From positions 11,637,077 through 11,701,076 of the forward strand of contig NC_064438.1 in assembly GCF_023343835.1 (NCBI RefSeq): 64,000 bases of DNA, written 5' to 3'. Below, piece by piece: positions 12,468 to 25,600 of this stretch (within the stretch, counting starts at the first letter, position 1; the number at the start of each line of letters is the position of its first letter). Below the pieces are notes generated by a model, which was given only the letters and a program-made list of their open reading frames with translations, did no database searches and had not been told where the DNA came from. Source of the DNA: Lagopus muta. Lineage: Eukaryota > Chordata > Aves > Galliformes > Phasianidae. The position numbers and the translations under genes are program-made.

Positions 12468-14470
12468 GCCCAAGTTTGCCTGAAGTTCTTTTCACCTTGA
12501 CAACTGATGTGCAACTTATCTCATCTGAGCATACAGCATTATTCAGTCCAACTTTTACTGTTAGGAACACAATTACGCTCAGTTCTAGAGATTTGCCCAT
12601 CTCACCAGGGTCTCACACTTGGTTGTTTCCCTAGTGAAGACATTTAAAAGGCCCCTGACTTACTTCCATTCTCCTGAAAGGAAATCTGTGCTATGTGTCT
12701 TCCATAACGTATGGCCAGCAGAGATATCAGATGCATGGGGAAGAGGTCTTGGAACTTCATAACTATTTTGCACACCTTAAAGACAACTCACTTGAATTCC
12801 TCTGTATTCTGGGCATCACTGTTGCCTGTGAAGATTGGAAAGGCCTCATGGTACCATCACGGGCTGTGATTCTGTGCTCAGGTTTCATTCTTGTGGCTGC
12901 TGTTAAAGATGCAGCCTCCTCAAACTCACACACAAGCTTCACTGAACCTAGTGATCAATGCAATATATGTTGGTACAGCAAGTGCAAATATTTGTAATCA
13001 TATCTCACGAAGGGTGCCGCATGACCTGAGAGCAAAGAGCAGCTAAGACTGAAAGACAGGGAGAAGGCTTTCAGACAGGTAAGGGGGAGCAGAACAGGAA
13101 ATGCAGTTCCTACTTAATGCAATGTGATTCAGGCAGATTTTAAGCCTGAATAAGTTCAGTGATTTTTACTGAATTTATCTGTCATGAATTTGCCTTGTCA
13201 TTTGAAAATCCTCATCCTGTTGTAAGAATGACATTTCCAGAACCTACTTTTCAGCTCCTGAAGGAAAGTCTCTCAGTGAAAGCCGTTGTCCTCCGAAGAG
13301 GCAGCAAATTAGTGTCGGAAAACAGTTGTCAGTGAGCTTCCTACTTTCCCATTCCCTGAAGCAATGAGCACTGAAAGGCTTCTTCAAGCAACAGGAAAAA
13401 GTCAGATGCATACCAAAGGTCATGGACGATTTCTTTAATACTTTTAGTAAGGCTTTGTTCACGTAAGGAAGGATCAATGCAATGAAATCAATTCAGCAAC
13501 TTCTTTGGTTAAGTGTTATCTTCCCCTTGAGGGGACACATCAGATGATTTAAGATAGTCTGAAAAAAAGACATGTATTGTTTTGACCAAGGGCAAAGGCA
13601 CGTGACTGAGCAGGATCCGGTTATGACTGCAAAGCAATTTATGTTTGAGGAGAGCCAAGATCACATGTCACAGCTTGTTGCCGGTCCTAGTTGGTCAACT
13701 TTCCCATGCCGGCAGCACAGCAATGGGGAGAAGATACAAAGGGTTAAAAATGGCCAACTTGCATGCATGAGAATAAACTGCTGTTTTTCCCCTGGCTCTT
13801 TGTGTGGCATTTTCCTGTCCTTGCAAGTGACCTGAGGCACTCAAATGTTTGTCTTTTTTCCATCTTCAAGGGACCTAAATGTTTGCCTCCCTTGTTCCCT
13901 TCTTTTCCACAACTGACCTGAACCAAATCCTTCCTTTATACTTGACTAGTATCTTAAGATATCTCCAAAAACAACACAGTCGCAACAGTACGACTGTTGT
14001 CTGCAAATAAGGCTCTGTCTATTCCACAAAGCTTTGAAGATACAGTACATTTATTAAGAACATGAGTAAAAAAATACCACCACACCCCATCCCCATCACA
14101 CACATACAGCTACACAGGCACAGCTACAGAATATTTTCTTGATTTATGATATGGCTTTTAGAAAAGTGGGGAAAATAAGCCCAGCAGCAAAACTTCCCCT
14201 TGTCACATGGTGCATCTTCAATATGGGACTCTGCTATCCTGGGTACACTAGCACAGATGAAATCTAATAATACTTACAAGTGTGAAATACGAAGGGTTTA
14301 AAACAGACATCCACTGGGAGCAATTCTAGCTGTTCTTAAGATAGAACTTAGCCATTTTAGAAAAGGAATTGAATGCTGTTGTACCTATGATAGCAGTAGG
14401 CTGGATCCAATGATCGAAGAGATCCAATATTGCTAAGCAAAGGAGGAAATGAAAACACTAAAGTGCTGGC

Positions 14471-14516
14471 AAGAAAAAAAAGGAAAGGAAAAAAAAAAAA
14501 AAAAAAAGAAAAAGAG
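14471..14516. repeat. A-rich low-complexity tract
   Basis: Almost pure A with scattered G, including an 18-base A run. It is a mononucleotide-type simple repeat with no adjacent retroposon body identified. Confidence 0.8.
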
Positions 14517-17500
14517 TATTGGCTAAGAAAGAACAGCAGTAGAAAGCAGCTAGTTACACATTAGCTAACATACATGCTTTGACGTGGCTTCCATGGCTGG
14601 AAGCTCACAGAGAGAACCGTATGTCCCAGCAGGGCTGGCACGGTCACTGCTATGTAATGTCTTCTCTGCCACAGAGGGTAAGAAAACATTACAAAGCACA
14701 AAAGGAAAGTGAAAGAGATAAAAGCAAACCTTATCCATTCCCAAGACACAACACTGTCTTAGACAAAGGAGAGATGGGAGATAGTATTTCCAGGAACAAA
14801 AGTCCAGGGAAACATACTCACAATTCCTGGCAGCAGGGAGGCTGAGCAAGCCATTAACTGTAGTGGCATTGCAATGACTGGAGACCTTAATCACAATCAA
14901 GGTGCTGCTACAATGTGCCTGGCAAACAGGTGTTAAGAGACCATTCCTATTCAGAAGAGTAAAGCCACCAAAAGGACAAGGTAGACAAAAAGCAAGAACA
15001 GAGATGAGATGGGGAGTAACTCATGTGAAGTCACAGACTCCCAAAGGTAAACACCGTCTCCTGTGTGCAAGGCCAGTGCTCTGTCTGCTGGATAACTCTT
15101 GTCTTGCTTCCCTTCCTTCTATCTCCAGTTCTTCAAGTCAAAACCCACACAGTGGAAGTCTAACTGAATTTCAGGTTTTGGGACCCAGGGGTAGCCATGG
15201 AATAATGAAGAACTTTTAAATCAAGGACCAATATACAGATTGTTCTGCAGAGAAGAAGAAGAAAGTAATGGTTTCAATTCTGAACAGCAAATTCCCACAT
15301 CCTAAAAACTTGATTGGATACTGAGGAAATTCTATTAAGTTTCGTACTGAAGAATAAGCAACGTTTCTGTTGTTTACAGTGAAAATCCTTCTTGTTGGAC
15401 TTCTACAACTTGTCATATTGTTTCCTCTGAGCATTACTTGAAACCTCAAGTTGAAAAAAAAACTATATGCCATTTTTATAGCTGCCACCTACAGCAGCTA
15501 CTATCTCTGAAGAGGGATAACACCACTCATACATGGGTAGGAAGGAAAGAAATTTAGCCACGCAAGAATGGTTGCAGCATGGATAATTCATCAACTTTGC
15601 TTGAGCTTCAGTAAATTGACTTGAAAAACATTTTGACTTACATTTGGTGCCATTTTTACTCTAGAACAGTTTCACTGGCACAAATATTTAGTGTACCTCT
15701 GCCAAAAGCAAACAAACAACCCAGCACACCACAGAAAATTAACATACAAGGCAAACAGTAAAGGAACAATTCAAACCCTCTTGGAATTTCCTCAGGAATC
15801 AAAAGCCACTTAGAATAAACATTTGCCAGCTCAACAATTTGAAATGTCTTATACCCATATCTCTCTAATAGCCTCTGTAATAATTGACAGAGCACAATGT
15901 ACAGAAAAGATGCCAGCACATCACAAATATGAGGCTGTTGAGAGGATTAAGCATAATCCTTTCTCGCCAATGAATGAAGAAGTAAGAAGTGGAACTGCAT
16001 TATGTTGAGTAGCATTGAGTCAAAGGTATGCTTATGGCAAGGTTTGGGGTTTGCTGGGCTGTTTTTTGTTTTTTTGCTCAACAGAGCTTCTCTGAGAAGG
16101 TCATGCATGAGTTCTGAAAAAAACTGGCAGTATTGCTGCTGAGGAACGCCGGGCAGAGCGGGAAGTAATCTTTAATTAATTTGTGAGGAACTTTCATTTG
16201 GCAGACACAGTCTGCCAAATAAAGACAGAACAGTAGCTTTTTTATTAAGCTGATAATATTCGACCAAAAGTGAAGAAACCCCATAGCTAAAAACCATTAG
16301 AACAGTGGATTTTTACTGGGAGATGTCATAGAAATCCACAGGAATCCTGACAACACCCATCAGGGCTTTTATGTTGAAATCAAAGGTATTTGGGACAGAA
16401 AAGAGCAGAAAATGATTCTTTCTTTACTTATAGACTCCGATTCAGTACGCGATCTCAGACACTGCAAAATGCAAGCATCTTCAAACCTGTTAATTCTAAG
16501 TTCAACGTACAATACTCCGTGAGGTTTTTTTTTCATCATTACTATTGTCACTGCAAATTCCATTTCCTATTGCCACCTCCATCTCCCAGCAGCACGCACA
16601 GGTATTAAAGAGGTATTTTTGTCATTTGTACAATTCTGCAAGAACCTGAGATAATGGGCACTTCATAAAGTAAGGTGTTATTTTAGTGAAAGTAGGACAA
16701 AGCATTCGTTTCGGATGTAATTGGCTACAACTGGAAAACTGGAGCATCCATAGGAAACTGGGGCATGGTGTGTGAGAGGTGCTAATATTTATCCTAATGT
16801 GGCAGATTTGTCTCTGGACAAACCTGGAGTTCACTCCTCTATGTAGGGGTGTGAGAAAAAGAGCTTTAAAAGAATCCCATCTCTACTTTTTGGAAATGTT
16901 TCCTGGGAATAGGAAGCAATTCAGCAAATCAGTCTGCCTGTTTTTCACATCCAGAAGCCAAATCTTAAATCTAACATAAGCCCAAAGGGAAACAAGTGGG
17001 GCAATTTCAACATAATCCCATCAGAAATGTATTCTCTTCACATGAAGGCTGCTCAGCACAGTAGCAGCTCTGTACAGCAGAAGCCACACACAGAAACGTA
17101 AGAACTGCTACAGTTTAGGGTAAAAATGACAGCCTCTTATTGGCAGCCTTTATAATAATATCCTATATAAATTCATAAATAACGTTAACATATTGACATC
17201 CTGCTAAGGAAATGTGAAGAACTTACCTATGACCTGCCTGCATTAATCTTCATTCTTTCCTTTGCTGGCATTTCTCCCAGTTTCCTATGCCCTACGTTCA
17301 CAATATCTGTTTTTAAAGGAACACACTGATTCTTACAGAGTTGAGTCCAGAAACCCTGGTCTGCTACTCACTTTGTATCTATATCCTCTCTGCCTAAACA
17401 AATAGGTTTTGAGCTAGTTTCTAACGAGCCAATGGAAGCAGTTCTATGTGAAAAAATTTGGTGTGCAAATCAGATGACCGAAGAATGTGGATTTCTTGCA

Positions 17501-20500
17501 CTGCTGGGCCTTATGGACAGATGCCAATATAAAGGAGCTGTATGCAGTGAAGCTCAGGCTTATGGCCCAGCCTCACTAGTAACACATCAACATAGGCTAA
17601 CAGCCTTTTATCACAGACTTTAAGCAACTGCCCATGAACTGGGCAGTTACAGGCATCCCAGATACAATCACAAAGCTGTTTCCAGCCAAAATTCCTTGCC
17701 ATGACAAACAGAAATTTTGCCTTCTTAAAGCAGATTTGCTGTGGATGTGGGACTTGTATTGTCTTCCTCTGAACGAGAAAGGGAGAGGTGAGATCAGAGC
17801 CAAGTTGCTAGGTAGGCACACTCACAAAAACATTCCTGGAAAAATAAAATACTACATGCTGAGGGACAAGAAGGTTCAATGTTTTCTGTACAACAGGACT
17901 ACTTCACCAATCCAGGAAACTGCCACAGCAAAACACTCCTGGTGCACACTGAGGATCTACTGGCAGAGTTTGTGCTGATATCCCCCACCTCAGTCCAACA
18001 GCTCAAGCTGCCTGTGTCCCTGTTTCAGACATGGTCTTCATCCATCACAATTCTGGAGTCCATCCAAGCTCACCCACATCCCAACACAAACGCACCACTG
18101 AGGCTCATTAAATTGATCCAACTTGCCCGCACCTATGCCAGGTCATGGCATCAGTACTTTACCTGTAATTTGGGAGCATATTGCTCAAGGTAGCCGTTGT
18201 GGTGGCACTGAACTCAAAATCCCAAAGCTTTCCCTCTGCTGAAATTTTCCCCATGCAGCACTCGGTTTTCTACCAGCACGTGCACTTCTTGTGTGACTGA
18301 GAGCATCCCAGATAGAGAGAAATTAGCAGGAATGGAGCACCACAGGCTCCATCCAATGTTGTGGAAGAGATGCAGGCAGGCTGCAGTTCCTCTTCTTGAG
18401 ACCCAGGGTCAGGGAATAGGGCTTGCTGAGTTGTCTGATTTAGAAGATCTTGTGGCCATGTTCACAATAACTGAATGTATGCGTCACCAAGTCAGAGCAC
18501 TATGGAGTCTGGGTTTGGTGCACGTGTGTAAAACCAGAGGGACACTCAATGGCATGTCTGTGCAGCCCTACCTGAGACTGCCTCAGAATGTCGCTCCAAG
18601 ATCTTACTTTCTGCTTAATAACGCTGGTGTGAACTATTTTTGGGTTACCAGGCACCTTCTGAGATGAATACGCAGCTTCCATACTAATCAGCTCCAAGGT
18701 TAGTAAAGGATACAGCCTGCTGCTGCTGCTTATTGAAGCCAATTTATTGAAATTAAGCCAGTTTACCTGCTGGCATACAGGACATGCACTCACTGTACTC
18801 TCTAACAATCCAGCATAATAGCCCCAGGGAAAGTTTTGAGCAGCAGGAAGAAAGAGCCAGTACTATTTAAAGCTTTTCTCTACAAAGTTCCCCTGTTGCA
18901 AGGCTGTTCCCTTACAGCATTCAGATGATACATGTACTAAGGTGACACAACACTAGCAGATATTCCAAATCAGGTTCCACAGGCATCCAGCACAGCTACT
19001 GCAAGTTTACACTGGTAAATTTGAAAGAAGAGTTTATTCCTCGCTTGACACTGTGAGGACAATGCAAGATGATCACTTGAAGGAAATACAGTGCGCTTTG
19101 TATCTACTGGACATCAAGAATCTCTCTGTTGCCCACATTTTGAAGTCCTCCCTCTGATGCGTGAACACAGTTCCCACTGATAGCTGCAGTGTGATCCGTG
19201 CCCCAATTCCCATCACCCTGGCGCGCTGCTCTCAGCGACAGCGGATGCAGAGGACAAAGACAGCAATGAAAGTGACATTATCAAAGCAGGTAAAACACAA
19301 GAGTAAGTCTTAAAATATGTATGTTAGATAAATGGGAACAGGAATGATTTGCCTGAGGTTGCCTTTATTATGCTACTACAAAGACATGTAGGAATAAAGT
19401 TAACTCCACTTCCTTAGCAAGGCACACAGCCTGTGACCACACTCGCTCAAGGCTTTCCCTCGTTCTTATACAAACATGTCTGGTGGAGACAAAGGTTTCT
19501 CTCCCCACCAGATTTAATTTGCAGTTTGGCTTTACTGGTTATGCATAGGAAAGGTTCAGTTCCCAGATATTTCATTGACTTTCAGAGCGACCCTGCAACT
19601 CAGCTGTCATCTCACAAATATACAAAGGAAAATAATGTTTCCTCTTCTGGGCTCGTTCCGCCCTTATTCCTCATACTGTGAACCTGTCTCCTATAAAGCA
19701 TTTAGCAAAAGGAAGTCCTGAGCTCAGCAGGGGCCCTTGGCTGCGACAATGGCAAACACCAACCAGAGAAATATGAACCACAGCCCACCTCAAGGCTTTG
19801 CACAAGTTCAGATCTGGATCTGTATTTAGGAACAGGAACGTTCCTTCTGTAAACGGACTTCTCCCTCTGATCCAGTTGTGAGCAGGCATCCCACGGTTCC
19901 TGTTCTACCAACCGTCTGATTTTTGATTGAAATACTTAAAGCAATCTAAAAATAAAGCAGGAATAAATCACGCTGCCTGAAATTCTGCCTTCCCTCCCCT
20001 CACATCCTATGTCTTTTATTCTGAAATGGACGAATGGCAAAGGCAACAAAAGGCTGATTATTAATCTCTGATCCCGAGTCCCTTTCCCTCCAAGACCTGC
20101 TCTTAATCTCAGGAAGCGCGACACACGAGCACTCCCACAGACTGATTAGAGGTGCAGGTATGGGGTCACACAATGCACAAAGAGAACTGCCAGTTCGAAG
20201 CGTGGTGTGTATTTAATGTCTGACTAAACATCACTGTGATAAAGAACAAAGTAATGAGCGTTCCCAATGGCTGCTTTAACTGTGAGCTGCCACAGAACTC
20301 TTTGAGCTAGTTACATTAAGAAACTGAATTGCTTCTTATGAAAGAAATTACCAAGGCTGTTTTCCAAAGAGTTAGCCTGGATGATTACAGATGAGAGCTC
20401 CCCAAGAATGCCAAATTGTTGAAAAATGGCACTGTGCCCTTCTCAGCAGAAAACAGCAAAATGGAACTAGGATTTACAGGCTTATCCTGAGAGCTAAGAC

Positions 20501-20790
20501 ATCAGAATTGGAAACAACGTGAGCGAGGTAGGTAGCAGCTGAGATTGCAGGTTTCTTGGTGAAGAAACACCGAGCAGCAGGGTCAGAGGTGGCTGGAGAC
20601 ATGGAAGGACACAACTAAGCTCAGACAGGCATCAAACCCATCTGGTCCTTCAGAAAGCAAATCAACATTAAATCCCTTTTTGATGAGAACAATTTGGCTT
20701 TAGATAAAATGACATTGCTTCCCAGGGAGGATGCTCAGATCCAGTTCTCCCCTTATTTCTTTTCATCCTAACTGAAATTTAAGAAGAAAC

Positions 20791-20817
20791 TTTTTTTTAT
20801 TTTTTTTATTTTTTTTT
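20791..20817. repeat. T-rich low-complexity tract
   Basis: Runs of eight to nine T separated by single A bases. Confidence 0.8.
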
Positions 20818-22083
20818 AAATCACATGAATTTTAAGAAGAAAGCACAACCGAAGCAGCTGTGGTGGGAGCCCACTTGATCCTGGCAGTTTGAAATAGCAA
20901 CACGCCTGTGAGCTCTTATGACTGCTCTCAGTAAAATTGACTTCTATGACAACTCTTCTAACAAGGGATTTGCAGTGCTCTGAAAAGCACTGAAATTGTG
21001 GATGACAACAAAATTGCATCTCAGATAGCAGGATGTGAGGGAAGAATGGCAGCCTCAGAGCCAGCCCTCTTGGGAAAAGGAAGCTGAGTCCCACACTGGG
21101 CAGGAGCCTCCATTCTCACCAGCAAGGAGGATGTGTGAGCGTGAAATCCCCCTTAAGCACTGCCCACACCACAGAGCTGCACAGAATAACTGCTTTGGCT
21201 TGGCAACCATGAGGAGCTGCATTTTGAAGTTCAAAAGGTCAGAGAAATACTCTTCCCCCCCCCATAATTTGTCGGATTTCTTAAGTTCTATCAGTGCTTA
21301 GGAATCCAACCAAATAACTTGATTCTCGGTGCCAATGGATTTGATGGAGTTTCCAAAAGAGAAGTGACTGCAAAGATGATAGGGAACCACTCTTACTGTT
21401 CATTTACAAGTCCCTTGAGATTTCCACGTTCCTAGTTAAGTGTGAAAAAGCAACTACATTCTACAAACTCGCTTTCCATATAACAATGCCAAACTTTTTA
21501 GCTGGTTATCAGAAAAGAACTGGCAAAGCACCAAGACAAACTCGATGTTAACCAGATCTAACAGCAACTAAGACCGTATCAAGAACTCTGCTCATTTTTA
21601 TCAGCAGATGAGCCACCTTCTAACTAAACACAGAGGCTTACTCACCTATTCTGTCAATAGATATTTTAGTCTCTGAAGGACATTCTGATTAGATAGATGA
21701 CAAAGAAGCTTACAACTGTTTTACAGTAGAAATTCAGGACAAGCCATGTATCTATGAAGTACTGAGACCCTTTGTCTCCTCTTGCCACACTTCACATTCC
21801 AGTTCAACTTGCAGCAATAAGCAGCACTGCAGCCTGACCTCTTACACTGAGGTACATTTGGACAGCACAGTTTGTGCCCTGTGTGACTCATGTGCAGTAT
21901 TCAAAGAGGCTGTTTTACAAAAAGGCTGTCAAGGATGCTTGTAAGTAGCAAAAAAAAGAAGCACTACCAACAGCTGAGACACAGGAAAATCTCTACACAT
22001 TTTGCAGCCATTGTTTAACATAAGGAACAAACAAAAGACAGCATGAAGCTTCAACATAAGCACTGTATTATGCTTTTCTTACC

Positions 22084-22106
22084 TTTTTTTTTTTTTTTTT
22101 TTTTTT
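22084..22106. repeat. Poly(T) run of 23 bases
   Basis: Uninterrupted T23. It could be an antisense poly(A) tail of a minus-strand retrocopy, but no source gene is recognisable in the adjacent sequence. Confidence 0.85.
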
Positions 22107-22354
22107 GCAAAGCTGCTGCTCTGCATCCATATACTGTGGTGGAAAATTCAGTAGGATGAATAGTTCTAAATTTAGGCTGCAGGACACTGCAGCTGCGATA
22201 ACATTTCGGAAGTGGAAGGCATGGTAGATACATAACATTGTTAGATAAGGAAAGACAACTATTTTTAGCCAAAATGAAGCTCAGTTTTGGCAAAGTGCAG
22301 TCATTTGGCGGATCAGCTCAGATATGCTTTGGTCCTTTCTCACTGATGAGATAA

Positions 22355-22628
22355 GAGGCTGAGACAGCTGCATCTGTTCAGCCTGGAGAAGTTGCAAGGG
22401 GATCTTTCCTGTGCCTGTAGATACCTACAGGAAGGTAGGTGGAGCCAGGCTCTGCTCAGTGGTGCCTGCTGCCAGGACACGAGGCAGTGTACACAAAGTG
22501 GAGCACAGGAGGTTCCCGCTGAACACTGTGCTGTGCAGGTGCCAGAGCATTGGCACAGGCTGCCCAGAGGCTGTGGGATCTCCTCCTTGGAGATCACCAA
22601 AGGCCACCTGGGTGTGGAAAAAACATCC
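22355..22628 (+). mobile_element. CR1 LINE fragment (ORF2 3' region)
   Basis: Sense-oriented CR1 blocks: CTGTTCAGCCTGGAGAAG, then a degenerate ...CCTACAGGAAGG..., then GGCACAGGCTGCCCAGAGGC, TGTGGGATCTCCTCCTTGGA and GATC. These encode the degraded Trp-Asn-Arg-Leu-Pro region at the end of CR1 ORF2. Frames are broken and the 3' tail is missing. Confidence 0.88.
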
Positions 22629-25600
22629 TAAAATTGCCACGAAGCATTTCCCTCTCCTAAGCATCCAGTAACAGGTGTTTCAAGATATGTCAGCTCCAAC
22701 TCCATCAGCCCAGCTCTGGAGAAGTCAGGAGGAATCTCACCTCACTGGAAGCTGTGCTTACTGTGAATCTACAGAACTGTTTATACGGCACACAAATATA
22801 TGTGCATCACCAACTACTCTCTCTGGGATAATAGTGCTACAGCACTGATTTCATTGTGCTCGTGCCAGCGAGTATCAGAGCAAACATTTGGACCATCAGT
22901 ACAGCGTGGAAGAATTTATATAAGCCCTTGCAATTCCACACAGATTCCACAGTCATTTCAATTGCCTGTAAAACTTAAAACTCAACACCTGAAAGTAAGA
23001 ACCAGTCCCCATTTTTATCCCATAATCTAGCTGAACTCCCAGGAGATTTGCTGTACCACATGTGAACTTCTCTCACAGTACTTTGTGTACATTTGGATGG
23101 AAGAATTAGGCTACCAGAAGCTCACACTCCCAGCTTATTACACCAACACTGCACTCTTGTGGCAGACACTTAAAGTGAAATATTGATGCTTTACGTACCA
23201 CAGCTTAGTGGTAATACAATCCAATTGGCAAAGGTTGCACACTGTAACAAATTGCCAATAGAAACGGATGCTCAGATTTTTGATAGACAAAAGACACTAG
23301 AAGCAATCATTAGACATCACCTTCTCAGACGTAAAATATCCAGCTGTCCATCCTCGTGCCTGTATCAACACCAAGATCTCACACAGAAAGCAGTGCTGCT
23401 CCACTTCTCTTTTCTAAACTGTTCTGGGATACATTTATCAGACCAAAGCTAAATGTCATTCTATGAGCTTTCAAGTGCCTCCCAGAAATTCAGATCATGC
23501 TCATCAGAATGAAAGATCTTTATTTCTGTCTCTCAGTCCTCGATTATCTCATCATTTGAATTTACACCATATTTGTAAACCAGATGCTCTTCCTTTACTT
23601 TCCCAGAGTGAGTACAAATGATCATGGGCATAATTCATATTAGCAAACTCATTAGCAAAATGGACATGGGCATAATTCGTATTAGCAAACGCATGATGAT
23701 AACCATGGTAGACTAAACTGTGCATAGCATGATCAATAATCAAAAATTAAAGGGCAAATGTACATAAACAGGTACATATCAGCCCACAATGTAGTGTGAT
23801 AACTCAGCGGATCACGAGCAAGGGCTTTTGGGACTCATTCCATACTTTGTTCTGATCAGCACATGAATGTAGGTGTGATCGCAAGTGAAAGCAAGTGTTG
23901 GATCTTCACAAAAGAGTGACTTGCTGTTCCCATCTCCTGCCTTTTCCTTCCTCCATGCACAGTTTGCAGAACTCAACACCACCATATCTGCACACAAATC
24001 TCTGACTCCAGCCAATTAGTTTTGAGACTTCTTTTTCATTTTAATTTCTCCTGTTACGTTTTCAGTTAGACAAAAGAAGCTGAACTATTCCCACTAAAAA
24101 CTGCTCCAAGTGCCATTCAGATTCTTAGGTCTTGATTTAGCATTTAGAGCCTTTTTTTGACAAGAAGTTTCCAAACAGGTCTCATCTTCCTCATTTTTCC
24201 AGATGAAACCTTACAAATCATTGAAATTTCACACCTCTTTAATGTTGATACAGATTTCCAGAAGTCACATTAAGATTGTGAAGATAAACCCAGCCAGAAC
24301 AAAACAAAGCAGAGCCTACTTTCAATAAGCAATAACCCTGTTTTGTGACAGTGCTCCAAATCATGCAAGTTTACTCCAATAACCCCCAGGCTTCTCAAGT
24401 GGAAAGACCATCTAAATTGTCTCTTGGGCCAACCACGAGGGAAAGCCCTGCCTTCAAAACCAAGTATCAGTTCACGTAATACAGCAGCTGAAACAAGCTC
24501 TGGGGCACAACACTCAAGTGCACAATGGCCAGCCTACCTAGCCCTGAGGTGGCACTGCTGTGGCTGAGGTGATGCATTTTGGAGCAGCAGCTCCTTGGAG
24601 GAACAGCACCCTGGAAACGGCTCACAAGAGAAGAGAGTCAGATTGGACTGTGCCATGCCAGCCCCAAGAAATGGAACCCTTCTGTCCAATCTGCTTTCTC
24701 TGAAATGTCTTAACAACAATGTCAACGCATATTTATACTTCACATAGCTTCTCCTCTGTACACAAGTAACCCAGGACAGATGTAATCCTCCTCCAACCAA
24801 GCCCAAGAAGAGCATCTGAAATACTCACCATCAACAGCTACCACAGGGGACCCAAGAGTCAGAAAACCCACTGGTCAAATGCATCCCATAACAACACTCC
24901 AGCAAAGACCAGCAGCGCTATTTTTGCTCTGAAGCTCCAGAGATGAAGGCTGATGACAGTCACAGAAATCTTGCTATGTTCAAATGTGCACAACTTTTTT
25001 TCTTTTTTAAACTCACATCACAAAGATGCACGTTCTTTAAAAAGGGTTCCAGGCTAAGACTCGTTTTGCTTTGCCACTGACAACCTGCCACATGACACAA
25101 CACATGCGTCCGAGATTTCACTCAATTGGCATATTTTGATTGCATCTGTCACACACAGGTAGATCTTTAGCTTGAATGAGCTTTTAGATCTCCTTTCATA
25201 CGGCTTCATAGCATATGCTGCTACAGGAATGAACTTGTCAACTCAAACGCAAAATGAATGAATGGCTTTTAATCACTTTGATAATGTTCACATTACTGCT
25301 TTGACAGGATAGCAGCAGATACAGTTTGCTGATTCAGCCACTCACATAACGATCTAATGGGCTTTTCTGACTAATGCCACGCTCTAAAAATATACATGGG
25401 GCTAATAAATGAGCCTCTGCTGTACTGAAAAACAAGCTCATTAAGACAATTCCTCTGAAAAGTGGCATTTTATGACAAGATACCGAAGCACTTAATTATC
25501 CTATACACCAACAGATCTGAAAGAAACTGAGAAAAACGTGTAGCACGTCTTGAGGTCTGAAGAAGAGAATTCTCATATAGATGCTCACAGAGAGTAGTGT

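Larger units (their letters stand above)
12468..22354. other. Intergenic stretch, no gene recognised
   Basis: About 10 kb with no supported gene. The longest frame (18293-18667, 124 codons, plus strand) has a mixed composition, no signal peptide, membrane segment or motif I know, and no splice or Kozak support. Only A/T-rich simple repeats stand out (14471-14516, 20791-20817, 22084-22106). Confidence 0.6.

Noticed and set aside
18293-18667. 124-codon plus-strand open frame
   Set aside because: No recognisable family, no Kozak or splice context, and overlapping frames on the other strand. It is likely chance.
20185-20205. AGTTCGAAGC resembling a tRNA T-loop
   Set aside because: No A box, anticodon stem or acceptor stem can be folded around it.
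22084-22106. Poly(T) as the tail of a processed pseudogene
   Set aside because: No recognisable coding sequence on the expected side and no target-site duplication seen.
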